A DNA stretch of 36,882 nt from Desertibaculum subflavum (GCA_003576705.1 QOZS01000053.1:1-36882), one strand, 5' to 3'; positions 1 to 8,910 are shown, counted from the stretch's first letter. Numbers and translations: made by a program. Notes: generated by a model not told the origin, from the sequence alone.

Positions 1-2490
1 CCCGCACCGAAATCCCCGCCGGCCGGAACCCGGCCCGCGGCCGCGCCGCCGCCTTCCGCCCCGACCCCGATCGTGCCGGCGCGGCCGGCACCCGTGCGCA
101 CGGCCGAGCGCGCGGTCACCGGCATGAGCGTCGCCGCCGAGCCGATTCCGGGCGGCGGATTGCGGCTGCGCTTCCCGTGGAAGGAGCCGGTCGCCGCCGC
201 GGTCTACGAGCGCGGCAGCCGGCTGTGGATCGTGTTCAGCGCCCCGGCTTTGCTCGACCTCACCGGCCTCGGCGCCGGCGACCTGGTGACCGAGGCGCGG
301 CAGGTGCCGCAGGCCGATGCCGCGGTGCTGACCTTGCGTCTGCGCCAGCGCCTGATGCCGGTGGTCGACATGCGCGACAATGCCTGGATCGTCGACCTCA
401 AGGATCCGCGCGATGCGCCGCGCCCGGCGGCGCTGGCGGCCGTGGCGGAGCCGCATCACCCGAACGGCCCGCGGGTCATCGTCGGCACCGCCGCGGCGGC
501 GCCGCCGCTCCGGCTGCGCGATCCCGAAATCGGCGACGAGGTCGATGTGGTGCCGATCGGCCGGGCGCCGATCGGCATGTCGATCCCGCGCGAGTATCCG
601 CAATTCGAGCTGCTGCCGACTGTGCAGGGCATCGTGGTGCAGCCGAAGGCGGACGGCGTTGCCGTCGAGGTGACGCCGGAAGCGGTGGCGATCCGGGCCG
701 ATCGCGGTCTGCAGATCACCGGTGCCAACCAGGCCAAGGGGGTCGCGCCGGCGGGCGAGGGGGGCGTCGCCCCGATCAAGGCCGATCCGATGAAATTCCG
801 CGCCTGGGCCGGTGCGCCGGGCGCCTATGTGCCGACGCGCCAGGCCTTGCAGCAGGCGCTCGCCAAGGTGCCGCGGGCGAAGATCGGCGAGGCGCGGCTG
901 GAGCTTGCCCGCTTCCATCTCGCCAATGGCGAGGAGGCGGAGGCGCTGGGCGTGCTGGCGACCGCCGGCGCGGCCGATTCACGGCTGGCCGACGAGCCGC
1001 AATTCCGCCTGCTGCGCGCGGCGGCGCTGATCGAGATGGGCCGGCACGCCGCCGCCGAGGCGGAGTTGGTGCGGCCGAGCCTGGCCGCCGACCCGGAAGC
1101 CATGCTGTGGCGCGGCCTCGCCGCCGAGGGCCTGGGCGACCACGCCAAGGCGGCGCAGCTGTTGCGGCGCGGCGAGAACGTGCTGGTGCATTATCCGCCG
1201 GAGCTGCAGGGAACGTTCCGGCTGGCGATCGTCGATGCCCATCTCGGCCAGGGCAATCTCGCCTCGGCCAAGGCGGCGCTGGAACTGATCGACCCGGCGC
1301 GGCTCAATGCCCGGCAGAAGATCGAGCTGCTGTGGCGCCAGGCCCAGGCCGATCTCAAGTCCGGCGACCGCCTGGGCGCCCGGCCCAAGCTCGAACAGGT
1401 CGCCGCCTCGGCGCACCGGCCGCTGGCGGCGCGCGCGCGCTTCACCCTGATCGAGGAACAGCTGGCCGCCGGCCAGATCGAGCGCGACAAGGCGATCCAG
1501 GGCATGGACGGGCTGCGCCTCGCCTGGCGCGGCGACGATTTCGAGCCGGGCCTGCTGCGCCGCATCGGCTCGCTGATGGTTGATGGCGGCAAGTGGCGCG
1601 ACGGCTTCGCCGCCTGGCGCGAGGCCGCGGCGCTGTTCGCCAAGACGCCGCAGGCCAAGCAGATCACCGACGAGCTCGCTGCCGGCTTCGAGCGGCTGTT
1701 CCTCGGCGGCGCGGCCGACAAGCTCTCGCCGGTCGAAGCGCTCGGCATCTACTACGATTTCCGCGAGCTGACGCCGACCGGCGCCAAGGGCGACGAGATG
1801 ATCCGCCGCCTGGCCGACCGGCTGGCCGCGGTCGACCTGCTGCGCCAGGCCGCCGACCTGATCGAGCATCAGGTGAACTTCCGCCTGAAGGGCGAGGAGC
1901 GGGCGCGGCTGGCCACGCGGCTCGCCATCCTGCGCCTGCTCGAGCGCCAGCCGGAGAAGGCGCTGAAGGCGCTGGAGAGCACCGCCGGCCAGCCCTTGCC
2001 GCCCGAGCAGACGCTGGAGCGCAAGCTGGTCGAGGCCCGCGCGCTCGGCGATCTCGGTCGCTACGAACAGGCGCGCAAGGCCCTGGCGGAGGAAACCGCG
2101 CCGGCCGCCAACGAGGTGCGGGTCGAGCTCGCCTGGCGGGCCAAGGACTGGGCCGAGGCGGCGCGTCTTGCGGGTGCCGCCGCCGAGGCGCGGCTGCAGG
2201 CGCAGCCCAAGGGCGATGCCGATCTGCGCCGCCAGGTGCTGAAATGGGCGACCGCGCTCACTCTGCTCGGCGACGAGCCGGCGCTGGCCGGGCTGCGCGG
2301 CCGCTTCACGCCGATCTTCGAGGGCACCAAGGAGGCGCAGACCTTCCTGGTGCTGACCAGCCGGGTCGACCGTACCGACAAGGACTACCAGGCGCTGACC
2401 AAGGAGATCGCCGGCGTCGCCCAGGTCGAGGGCTTCCTCGCCGCCTATCGCGAGCGCATCAAGGCCGGCCAACTGAGCGCCATCAACTGA
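1..2490 (+). CDS. TPR-repeat protein, 5' end outside window
   Basis: The frame is open from base 1 with no stop, so the true start probably lies upstream; the first possible start inside is GTG 73, with no convincing ribosome site and a Pro/Ala-rich stretch before it. From GTG 73 there are 805 residues. The first ~115 look like a beta-rich AMIN-like segment (alternating hydrophobics around 'LWIVFSAP' and 'AWIVDL'). From ~250 to the end the protein is Ala/Leu-rich helical repeats of TPR character. A signal peptide cannot be judged because the N-terminus is missing. Large TPR proteins occur beside motility genes in related bacteria, and this window holds flagellar genes, but they are 24 kb away and no motility role can be claimed. 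The reading frame and TPR character are clear; the function is not. Confidence 0.8.
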   Translation, partial: PAPKSPPAGTRPAAAPPPSAPTPIVPARPAPVRTAERAVTGMSVAAEPIPGGGLRLRFPWKEPVAAAVYERGSRLWIVFSAPALLDLTGLGAGDLVTEARQVPQADAAVLTLRLRQRLMPVVDMRDNAWIVDLKDPRDAPRPAALAAVAEPHHPNGPRVIVGTAAAAPPLRLRDPEIGDEVDVVPIGRAPIGMSIPREYPQFELLPTVQGIVVQPKADGVAVEVTPEAVAIRADRGLQITGANQAKGVAPAGEGGVAPIKADPMKFRAWAGAPGAYVPTRQALQQALAKVPRAKIGEARLELARFHLANGEEAEALGVLATAGAADSRLADEPQFRLLRAAALIEMGRHAAAEAELVRPSLAADPEAMLWRGLAAEGLGDHAKAAQLLRRGENVLVHYPPELQGTFRLAIVDAHLGQGNLASAKAALELIDPARLNARQKIELLWRQAQADLKSGDRLGARPKLEQVAASAHRPLAARARFTLIEEQLAAGQIERDKAIQGMDGLRLAWRGDDFEPGLLRRIGSLMVDGGKWRDGFAAWREAAALFAKTPQAKQITDELAAGFERLFLGGAADKLSPVEALGIYYDFRELTPTGAKGDEMIRRLADRLAAVDLLRQAADLIEHQVNFRLKGEERARLATRLAILRLLERQPEKALKALESTAGQPLPPEQTLERKLVEARALGDLGRYEQARKALAEETAPAANEVRVELAWRAKDWAEAARLAGAAAEARLQAQPKGDADLRRQVLKWATALTLLGDEPALAGLRGRFTPIFEGTKEAQTFLVLTSRVDRTDKDYQALTKEIAGVAQVEGFLAAYRERIKAGQLSAIN

Positions 2491-2520
2491 GGCGCGGGTC
2501 GAAAGGCGCTTGACCTAAAT

Positions 2521-2668
2521 GAGCCCTCTCCCGTGGGGAGAGGGCGCCCGGCAGGGCGGTGAGGGGCACCGCTTCAGCGATGCGTTGCCTGCGGCAGAAG
2601 GCACATGAGCGGAGAGCGCACCCCTCATCCGCCCCTTCGCGGCACCTTCTCCCCCAAGGAGAAGGGAG
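2521..2668. repeat. Pair of inverted dispersed palindromic repeats
   Basis: Two related units face each other. Unit one begins with the hairpin CCCTCTCC/GGAGAGGG (2524-2544) and runs into a 'GGCGGTGAGGGGC' tail. Unit two (2621-2666) is the reverse-oriented relative, with 'CCCCTCATCCGCC' first and the hairpin CCTTCTCC/GGAGAAGG last. About 50 bases separate them. They follow the TPR gene stop by 30 bases and could end transcripts, but there is no U-tract. The units look like high-copy extragenic palindromes; copy number cannot be seen here. Confidence 0.65.
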
Positions 2669-2752
2669 TTGTCATATCGATTTCGATGGGACGCGGGGTT
2701 TCGCCACCGGCTCAAGCGGTGCCGAAGGAAGCGCTGCGCGAATGCGCCGACC

Positions 2753-4171
2753 CTATACCCCCGGCAGCACGTAGCCTTCCGGCAGCTTTGTATTGGCGAG
2801 CATCGCGCCGACCATCACCGCGCCGGTCAGATTGCAGCCGGTCAGGATGGCGTCGGTCAGGTCGGCGCCGGTGAAGTCGACGCCCTTCAGGTTGGCGCCC
2901 TGCAGGTTGCAGCCGCGCAGGATCGCGTTGCAGAGCCTGGCGCCGGTCAGGTTGGCCGGCCAGAACCGCCCCGTGGAGGTGCCGTCGGGCCGCTTGATCT
3001 CCACCGGGGTCAGCAGCGCGCCGGACAGGTCGGCCTGGCTCAGATCGGCATCCTGCAGGATGGCGCCGCCGAGATTGGCGCGCGTCAGGTCGGCTTCCTT
3101 CAGGTTGGCGCCGTTCAGGTTGGCCATCACCAGGATGGCGCCGCTGAAGGTCGCCGCGGTGAAGTTCGACTGGGTGAAGTTGGCGCCGCTGAAATCGATG
3201 CCGCTGAAATCGATGCGCGCGAAGTCGCGGCCCGAGAGATCGGCCTGGGCGCCTTCCGCGCCCTGGCTCGCCGCCCAGCGGCGATGGTTCTCGATCAGGC
3301 CTTGGATCTCGGTCGACAGCGTGGCGAGCGACAGCGCGATGCGCGCGCCCTGCAGGTTGGCGCGGCTGAAGTCGACCCGGGAGACGTTGGCGCCGGTCAG
3401 GTCGCAGCCTTCCAGGTTGGTGCCCTCGACCTTGGCGCCGCGCAGGTCGACGTTCTTGAGGTCGGCGGCCACCATCTCGGCCCCGGAGAGATCGGCCCCC
3501 ACCATCGAGGCGCCGTCGAGCTTGGCGGCCGCCAGGTTGGCGCGGCTGAGATCGCAGCCGTCGAGCTTGGTGCCGTGCATCTTCGAGCCGGTGAGCTTGG
3601 CCCGCGTCAGCACCGCACCGGTGAGGTCGGCGCCGGACAGGTCGGCCTGGGTGAAGGTGGCCGAGTTCAGGTCGGCATTGGTCAGCTTGGCGCCGCTCAG
3701 CGTGGCGCCGGTCAGGTCGACGCCGCCCATGTCGAGGCGCGAGAAGTGCAGCGAGCCGCGGTTCGACCCGGCGCTGAGCAGCTTGCCGGCGCGCAGGTCC
3801 ACATCCGGCAGCTTGGCACCGCGCAGATTGGCCTGCCGCAGCACGGTGCCGCGCAGGTCGGCGCCGACGAAGGAGGCGAAGCTGAGATTGGCGCGCGCCA
3901 GGTTGCAGGAGAACAGGTCGCACTTGTCGAGCACCGCGCCCTGCAGGTTGGCGCCTTCCAGATTGGCGCCGGCGAGCTTGGCCCCGGTAAGGTTGATGCC
4001 GGGCAGCACCGCGCCGGCCAGGTTTTGCAGGGTCAGGTCGGCCGGAACGCCGCCGCGGCGCCGCACATACAGCTCGTGCAGCTGCAGGATGCGCTGGATT
4101 TCCGCCGGCGTTTTCTGGTTGCGGGCGCTCGGCCGAGAATTGAAGCCGCCCTGACTCTGAGGTTCCGCCAT
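2753..4171 (-). CDS. Pentapeptide-repeat protein, copy 1
   Basis: 472 residues made largely of A(D/N)LxG-type pentapeptide repeats, which fold as a right-handed quadrilateral beta-helix. Layout: a short N-terminal region with 'KTPAEIQRILQLHELY' (~20-45), a first repeat block (~50-275), a helical break with 'ENHRRWAASQG' (~280-305), and a second block (~305-455). No signal peptide or membrane segment is seen. ATG 4171 was chosen because its 'MAE' start aligns with the second copy (2753-4171 versus 5968-7377) and AAGGGA lies 9 bases upstream; the longer frame to 4333 would translate a palindromic repeat. It lies downstream of the unrecognised gene 4406-5815 on the same strand, as in the second cassette. 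Such proteins are usually binding or scaffold modules; some mimic DNA and act on gyrase, but nothing here points to gyrase. Function unknown. Confidence 0.88.
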   Translation of the reverse strand: MAEPQSQGGFNSRPSARNQKTPAEIQRILQLHELYVRRRGGVPADLTLQNLAGAVLPGINLTGAKLAGANLEGANLQGAVLDKCDLFSCNLARANLSFASFVGADLRGTVLRQANLRGAKLPDVDLRAGKLLSAGSNRGSLHFSRLDMGGVDLTGATLSGAKLTNADLNSATFTQADLSGADLTGAVLTRAKLTGSKMHGTKLDGCDLSRANLAAAKLDGASMVGADLSGAEMVAADLKNVDLRGAKVEGTNLEGCDLTGANVSRVDFSRANLQGARIALSLATLSTEIQGLIENHRRWAASQGAEGAQADLSGRDFARIDFSGIDFSGANFTQSNFTAATFSGAILVMANLNGANLKEADLTRANLGGAILQDADLSQADLSGALLTPVEIKRPDGTSTGRFWPANLTGARLCNAILRGCNLQGANLKGVDFTGADLTDAILTGCNLTGAVMVGAMLANTKLPEGYVLPGV

Positions 4172-4302
4172 CGTCACCGATCCCTTGCGGGAGCGATACT
4201 GCCGCCGGGTGGTTGACGAAGTGTGTGCACGGGCGCCGGCTCCGAGGGCCGTCCGCGGGAGGTATTCTAGCGAACCTTGGCACGTCGGGATGCATCCCAA
4301 TT

Positions 4303-4392
4303 CGTCGTGCCCGGGCTTGGCCCGGGCATCCACGGCTTTCCGCTGCGCTGCCGCAACCGCGTGGATGGCCGGGTCAAAGCCCGGCCATGACG
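4303..4392. repeat. Long imperfect palindromic repeat
   Basis: The arms are 4303-4334 and 4360-4392, near-perfect reverse complements ('GCCCGGGC..' against 'GGCCGGGT..'), with a 25-base loop. Similar palindromes reading 'CGTCATGCCCGGGC' are widespread between genes in Rhizobiales and Rhodospirillales. It sits between the two genes of cassette 1 and is absent from cassette 2, where the gap is only 69 bases, so it probably arrived after the duplication. It could attenuate read-through into the pentapeptide gene. Confidence 0.75.
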
Positions 4393-4405
4393 TTTAGAAG
4401 GCGGC

Positions 4406-5815
4406 TTACGACGCCCCGGCCAGCAGGCGGGCGATCAGCAGGCGGGCCGGCGGCAGCAGGCCGGAGGCCTGGATGGCGCCGGCGGTATCGGCAAGGCCGG
4501 TGCGGGTGGTGACCGGCAGGTCGCGCAGCGCATCCACCATCAAGGTCGCGACGGCGCGCTTGCGGGCATCGCCGTAGACGGTCGGCTCGTACTCGATCAG
4601 CGCCTTGTAGCGCTCCTCGGGCTTGCCCTTGGGCGGCTTGATGTCGCCGATGCCGCCCGGCACGTCGAGCTTGGCCCAGCGCTTGACCAGGCCCTCGACG
4701 ATGCCGCCGCCGCCGATGAAGATGCCCTCGGCCTCGTGCTTCAGCTTGTCGGTCACCTGGTTCAGCACGCGCAGCATGTCGCTCTCGTTGCCGCGGTTGA
4801 GCGGCTGGTCGCCGGCGAGCTCGCGGCGCACGCGGGCGATCAGCACGGCGCGGATCTCCGGGCAGGGCTGATCGGCCAGCAGCTGGCGCAAGCCGGCGAA
4901 CCAGGGGGGCGCCGCCACCGGGTCAGTGGCGAGCTGGCCGCGCGCCAGATCGGTCAGGGTGACCAGGGCCGAGCCGAGATCGGGCTGCCGGCCCAGCATG
5001 TCCTGCACCAGAGTGCCGGAGCCGAGGCAGTCGGAGATGATCTCGTCGATCAGCGCCTGGGCGGCCGGCGTGGTGGCGCCGGCGCGCCATTCCAGCACCG
5101 CCTGCGCGCGCTCGCCCAAACTTGCCATCGGTTCCAGGGTGCGGCTCAAAGTGTGGCGCACATAGAACATCTGGTCGACCGGGTCGGTGACCAGCCGCTG
5201 GCAGGCCGGGATCAGCTGGTCCAGGCCGCCTTCGCCGAGCCGGGGAATGCCGCGCATCGACATGGCGTCGCGCGCCTTGCCCGAGGCGGCGGCGATCAGC
5301 TCCTCCAGCACCCCGCTGCACATCGGCAGCGCCAGGCCGGTCTGGTCGGCGCGCGCCTGGGCGATCTTGTAGGCGGCGGCGACGCGGAGCGAGCCCATGC
5401 TGTCGAGCTTCTTGCCATAGCGGTAGTTGTGCAGCAGCTCGGTCGCCGTGATCCCCATCTGGTCGAGGAAGCTGCGGAGCAGCTGGCTGATGGCGCGGCG
5501 CGAGCGCCCGCCATAGAGATCCTCCAGCGTGTCGCACCAGGCATCCTGGTCGTCGGTGGCGCTGACGCGCAGGATCGGCTTGCCCTGGGGCGGCCGGCTC
5601 TGCTCGAAGACCGGCGTCTCGAACACGATGTCGCCCGGGCTCGAGCGCGCGCGCGTGACGCGTACCGCCTCGATGCCGTCGAGCTTGAGGAACATGCGGG
5701 CGACGTCGATCGCCTCGGCCTCCGCCTCGCGCAGGCACTCGATCAGCCAGCGTCCTTCCCGAAGCGCTGCCACTTCGTAGTGGATCTGCCGGTTCGGCAC
5801 CGCTTTCTGCAGCAA
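4406..5815 (-). CDS. Unrecognised 469-residue protein, cassette 1
   Basis: I do not recognise this family. The start is TTG 5815 with a GGGACGG stretch about 10 bases upstream; no ATG is available, and the 'LLQKAVPNR' start is shared with the fragment at 18968-19139. Visible features: N-terminal alpha/beta segment with 'GRWLIECLREAEAEA' (~20-40) and 'VRVTRAR' (~52-58); 'AWCDTLEDLYGGRSRRAI' (~92-110), 'LLRSFLDQMGIT' and 'TELLHNYRYGK' (~112-135); a helical middle; and a glycine-rich 'FIGGGGIVEGLVKRW' in the C-terminal third. No signal peptide or membrane helix is seen, so it is probably cytoplasmic. Its paralog (7447-8859) is roughly half identical by eye. A perfect TTAA-N7-TTAA CtrA-type box lies 50-64 bases upstream. 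It is probably transcribed with the pentapeptide gene downstream, though a palindromic repeat lies in the 234-base gap. Confidence 0.82.
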   Translation of the reverse strand: MLQKAVPNRQIHYEVAALREGRWLIECLREAEAEAIDVARMFLKLDGIEAVRVTRARSSPGDIVFETPVFEQSRPPQGKPILRVSATDDQDAWCDTLEDLYGGRSRRAISQLLRSFLDQMGITATELLHNYRYGKKLDSMGSLRVAAAYKIAQARADQTGLALPMCSGVLEELIAAASGKARDAMSMRGIPRLGEGGLDQLIPACQRLVTDPVDQMFYVRHTLSRTLEPMASLGERAQAVLEWRAGATTPAAQALIDEIISDCLGSGTLVQDMLGRQPDLGSALVTLTDLARGQLATDPVAAPPWFAGLRQLLADQPCPEIRAVLIARVRRELAGDQPLNRGNESDMLRVLNQVTDKLKHEAEGIFIGGGGIVEGLVKRWAKLDVPGGIGDIKPPKGKPEERYKALIEYEPTVYGDARKRAVATLMVDALRDLPVTTRTGLADTAGAIQASGLLPPARLLIARLLAGAS

Positions 5816-5864
5816 GGCGTCTGTCCGTCCCTGGATGGAGCGGGGGAGCGTAGGGGCAGGGGGC

Positions 5865-5879
5865 TTAAATGGGGGTTAA
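5865..5879 (-). promoter_or_regulatory. CtrA-type box upstream of 4406-5815
   Basis: On the minus strand this reads TTAA-CCCCCAT-TTAA, an exact match to the alphaproteobacterial CtrA full-site consensus TTAA-N7-TTAA. It lies 50-64 bases before the TTG start, where CtrA sites often overlap the -35 element. In a 67-70% GC sequence two TTAA halves with exact spacing are unlikely by chance, and related sequence recurs before each other copy of the gene. Confidence 0.72.
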
Positions 5880-5967
5880 CCCTCGGCCGAATGGCGTCAT
5901 CGACCGGTGCGGATGGGCGGCCATCTCTCGGCTCGAGGCTGGCTCCGGCTGCAACGAAACGAGATGG

Positions 5968-7377
5968 TCAGACGGCCGGCGGCGCGTAGCCTTCCGGCAG
6001 CTTAGTGTTGGCGAGCATCGCGCCCGCCAGTACGGCGCCGGTCAGATCGGCGCCGGTCAGGATGGCATCGGTGAGATCCGCGCCGGAGAAGTCGACGTTC
6101 GTCAGATTGGCGCCCTGCAGGTTGCAGCCGCGCAGGACCGCATTGCAGAGCCTGGCGCCGGTCAGGTTGGCCGGCCAGATGCGACCGGTCGAGGTGCCGT
6201 CGGGCCGCTTAATCTCGACCGGCGTGATCATCGCGCCCGACAGATCGGCCTGGGTCAGATCGGCTTCCTGCAGAATGGCGCCGCCGAGATTGGCGCTGGT
6301 GAGGTCGGCTTCCTTCAGGTCGGCGCCGTGCAGGTTTGCCATCACCAGAACTGCGCTGCTGAACGTCGCGGCCGTCAGTATCGACCGGGAGAAGATGGCG
6401 CCGCTTAAATCGATCCCGGCGAGATCGATGCGGGCGAAGTCGCGGCCCGAGAGATCAGCCTGAGCACCTTCGCGGCCCTGGCTCGCCGCCCAGCGGCGAT
6501 GCTTCTCGATCAGCCGCTGGACCTCAGCGGAGAGCGTGGCAAGTGAAAACGCAATCCGGGCGCCCTGCAGATTGGTGCGGGAGAAATCGACCTGTGCGAC
6601 ATTGGCGCGGGTCAGGTCACAGCCTTCGAGGTTCGCGCCTTCCACCTTTGCGCCGCGCAGGTTGACATTGCGCAGGTCGGCGGCGACCAGCGTGGCGCCG
6701 GTGAGGTCGGCGCCGTCCAGCGAGGCCCCTTCGAGCTTGGCGGCCGCGAGGTCGGCGCGCGACAAGTCGCAATTGTCGAGCCTGGCGCCGGTCATCTTCG
6801 AGCCGGCGATCCGGGCGCGCGCCAGGATGGCGCCGGAAAGGTCGGCGCCCGACAGGTCGGCCTGGGTCAGGTTGGCTTCGCCGAGATCGGCATTGGTCAA
6901 TGTGGCGCCGCTGAGGATCGCGCCCGTCAGATCTACGCCGCCCATATCGGCGCGAGCGAAGTTCAGCGCCGACTGCGACTCGTCGGCGGCACGCAGCAGC
7001 TTGCCGGCCCGCAAGTCCACGTTTGGCAGGCGCGCGCCGCGCAGGTTGGCCTGGCGCAGCACGGTGCCGCGCAGATCGGCGCCGACGAAGGAGGCGAAGC
7101 TGAGATTGGCACGCGCCATGTTGCAGGAGAACAGGTCGCACTTGTCGAGCACCGCGCCCTGCAGGTTGGCGCCTTCCAGGTTGGCGCCGGCGAGCTTGGC
7201 CCCGGTCAAGTTCGCGCCCGGCAGCATGGCGCCGGCCAGGTCTTGCAGCGTAAGGTCGGCGGGCACGCCGCCGCGGCGCCGTAGATAGAGGTCATGCAGC
7301 TGCAGGATTCGGTGAATCTCAGCCGGTGTCTTCTGCTTGCGCTGGGGCGCTCCCCCCTGGGGCAATGCCTCTGCCAT
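5968..7377 (-). CDS. Pentapeptide-repeat protein, copy 2
   Basis: 469 residues, a close paralog of 2753-4171, most repeats matching position by position. It has the same plan: 'KTPAEIHRILQLHDLY' near the N-terminus, a first A(D/N)LxG block, a helical break with 'EKHRRWAASQG', a second block, and the ending 'ANTKLPEGY'. ATG 7377 was chosen by alignment with copy 1; an extension to TTG 7422 is open but not conserved. The ribosome site is weak (a CGGATAG stretch). It follows the gene 7447-8859 by 69 bases on the same strand, so co-transcription and perhaps translational coupling are likely. It is more like its paralog than the two upstream partners are like each other, which suggests stronger constraint or gene conversion. 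Molecular role unknown. Confidence 0.87.
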   Translation of the reverse strand: MAEALPQGGAPQRKQKTPAEIHRILQLHDLYLRRRGGVPADLTLQDLAGAMLPGANLTGAKLAGANLEGANLQGAVLDKCDLFSCNMARANLSFASFVGADLRGTVLRQANLRGARLPNVDLRAGKLLRAADESQSALNFARADMGGVDLTGAILSGATLTNADLGEANLTQADLSGADLSGAILARARIAGSKMTGARLDNCDLSRADLAAAKLEGASLDGADLTGATLVAADLRNVNLRGAKVEGANLEGCDLTRANVAQVDFSRTNLQGARIAFSLATLSAEVQRLIEKHRRWAASQGREGAQADLSGRDFARIDLAGIDLSGAIFSRSILTAATFSSAVLVMANLHGADLKEADLTSANLGGAILQEADLTQADLSGAMITPVEIKRPDGTSTGRIWPANLTGARLCNAVLRGCNLQGANLTNVDFSGADLTDAILTGADLTGAVLAGAMLANTKLPEGYAPPAV

Positions 7378-7446
7378 GGGTCTATCCGTCGGTCGCAGCG
7401 CGTAGCGGGAGGCGCGGGTCAAGGAAGCGTGCAGCGGCCATGGGGT

Positions 7447-8859
7447 TCACGCCATCCCTGCGGTCAGCTCGCGCGCCAGAAGGTTGCGCGCCGGCAGGGG
7501 GATTCCCATCTTGCGGATGACCGGCGCGGCGCTGCTCAATTGCTTGCGCACCGAGGCTGGCATCTCGCGCACCGCGTCGACCATCAGCGTGGCGATGGCC
7601 CACTTCCGCGCGTCGCCGTATTCCGACTTCTCCATCTCGAAAAGCGACTTGAAGCGCTCCATCGGCCGGCCCGTGGGGACCTTGAATCCGCCAAGGCCGC
7701 CCCGCACCTCCAGGGTCGACCAGCGCTTGATCAGGCCTTCGACCATGCCGGTGCCGCCGACGAAGATGCCTTCGGCCTCGCTCTTCAGCTTGCCGGTGAT
7801 GTTGTTGAGCGCGCGCAAGAGGTCGTCGCCCGTGCTGAGGCTGATCGGCCGGTCGCTCAACAGCTCGCGGCGCACCCGGGCGATCAGCGCTTCGCGAATC
7901 TCAGGGGCGGGCCACTCGGCGATCAGCTGCTTGATATGAGCGAACGCGAGGGGCGAGCTGTCCGGCTCGACCGGTTTGAGATTGCGGGCCAGCTCGATCA
8001 GCGTGACCAGCGTCATGCCGGGATCGGGCTGGCGGCCGAGCAGGCGCTTGATGACGAAGAGGGAGCCGAGGCAGTCGGCAACCAGCGCATCGACCAGCGC
8101 CTGGCCGCCTGGCGTGCGGGCGCGGTCGCGCCATTTCAGAATTTCTTCGAGACGTTCGAACAGGCCGAGCTCGCTTTCCAGCGCTCGTGCAGCGGCGAGC
8201 CGGGCGCGGAACGTCTGCTCGGCCGGATCGCCGGTGGACTGGGCGCAGGCTGCCACCAGCTGGTCGGGCCCGGCGTCGCCCATTGACGGCAAACCCTGCT
8301 GCGTGCTGGCGATGCGTGCCTTCTCGGTCGCCGCCGCGATCAGGGCGTCGAGATTCTGGCGGCAGGTCGCCGCATCGCTCCCGGTCGCCTCGGCGCGGGC
8401 CCGCGCCATGGTGAAGACCACGCCGGCGCGCAGTGCCGGCATCTCCAGCAGCGCCCGGCCGCAATTGTAGTCGTGCAGCAACTCGGTCGGGGTGACGCCG
8501 TACTCGTCGAGGTAGCTGCGCAGCAGCTGGCCGATGGCGCGGCGCGAACGGGCGCCGTAGAGATCCTCGAGCGTCGTGCACCAGCAATTGGCGTCGTCGG
8601 TGCTGTCGGCGCGCAAGGACTGCGTGCCGGGCTCCGCCAGGGCCTGTTCGAAAACCGGGGTTTCGGTGACGAACCCGTTCGGCGTGAGCCGCGCGCGGGT
8701 GACGCGCACCGCCTGCACCCCTTTCTGCGCCAGCAGAGCGCGAGCTTCGTTCACAGCTTCGCCCTGCATGTCGCGCATGCATTCGATCAGCCACCGACCG
8801 CCCCGCATGGTCGCCACTTCGAAGTGGGTGGCCCTGTTCTGAATCGGCTTCGGCAGCAC
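7447..8859 (-). CDS. Unrecognised 470-residue protein, cassette 2
   Basis: This is a paralog of 4406-5815, co-linear along its whole length and about half identical by eye. Shared blocks include 'GRWLIECM', 'VRVTRAR', 'ETPVFEQ', 'CTTLEDLYGARSRRAIGQLL', 'TELLHDYN', 'IARVRRELL' and 'EGIFVGGTGMVEGLIKRW'. The start is GTG 8859, aligned with the TTG of copy 1 and preceded by GGGAG with a 7-base spacer. No membrane segment or export signal is seen. A CtrA-like box with one altered half lies 52-66 bases upstream. The conserved blocks show the protein is under selection in both copies, but they match no fold I can name. Pairing with a pentapeptide protein in both cassettes suggests the two products work together; that is inference. 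Confidence 0.82.
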   Translation of the reverse strand: MLPKPIQNRATHFEVATMRGGRWLIECMRDMQGEAVNEARALLAQKGVQAVRVTRARLTPNGFVTETPVFEQALAEPGTQSLRADSTDDANCWCTTLEDLYGARSRRAIGQLLRSYLDEYGVTPTELLHDYNCGRALLEMPALRAGVVFTMARARAEATGSDAATCRQNLDALIAAATEKARIASTQQGLPSMGDAGPDQLVAACAQSTGDPAEQTFRARLAAARALESELGLFERLEEILKWRDRARTPGGQALVDALVADCLGSLFVIKRLLGRQPDPGMTLVTLIELARNLKPVEPDSSPLAFAHIKQLIAEWPAPEIREALIARVRRELLSDRPISLSTGDDLLRALNNITGKLKSEAEGIFVGGTGMVEGLIKRWSTLEVRGGLGGFKVPTGRPMERFKSLFEMEKSEYGDARKWAIATLMVDAVREMPASVRKQLSSAAPVIRKMGIPLPARNLLARELTAGMA

Positions 8860-8910
8860 AGCGTTGCTCCCGCGTAGTCGATACGGCTACAGAAGCTTGC
8901 AGAACCAAAC

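Noticed and set aside
2521..2668. Possible CRISPR repeats
   Set aside because: Only two units, in inverted orientation, with no regular spacers.
2669..4295. Antisense open frames of over 500 codons across the first pentapeptide gene
   Set aside because: Products are Arg/Pro- or Gln/Gly-rich shadows of a regular GC-rich repeat; the pentapeptide frame has a paralog and ribosome site.
4172..4333. Longer N-terminus for the first pentapeptide gene
   Set aside because: Would translate the palindromic repeat, and is not shared with the second copy.
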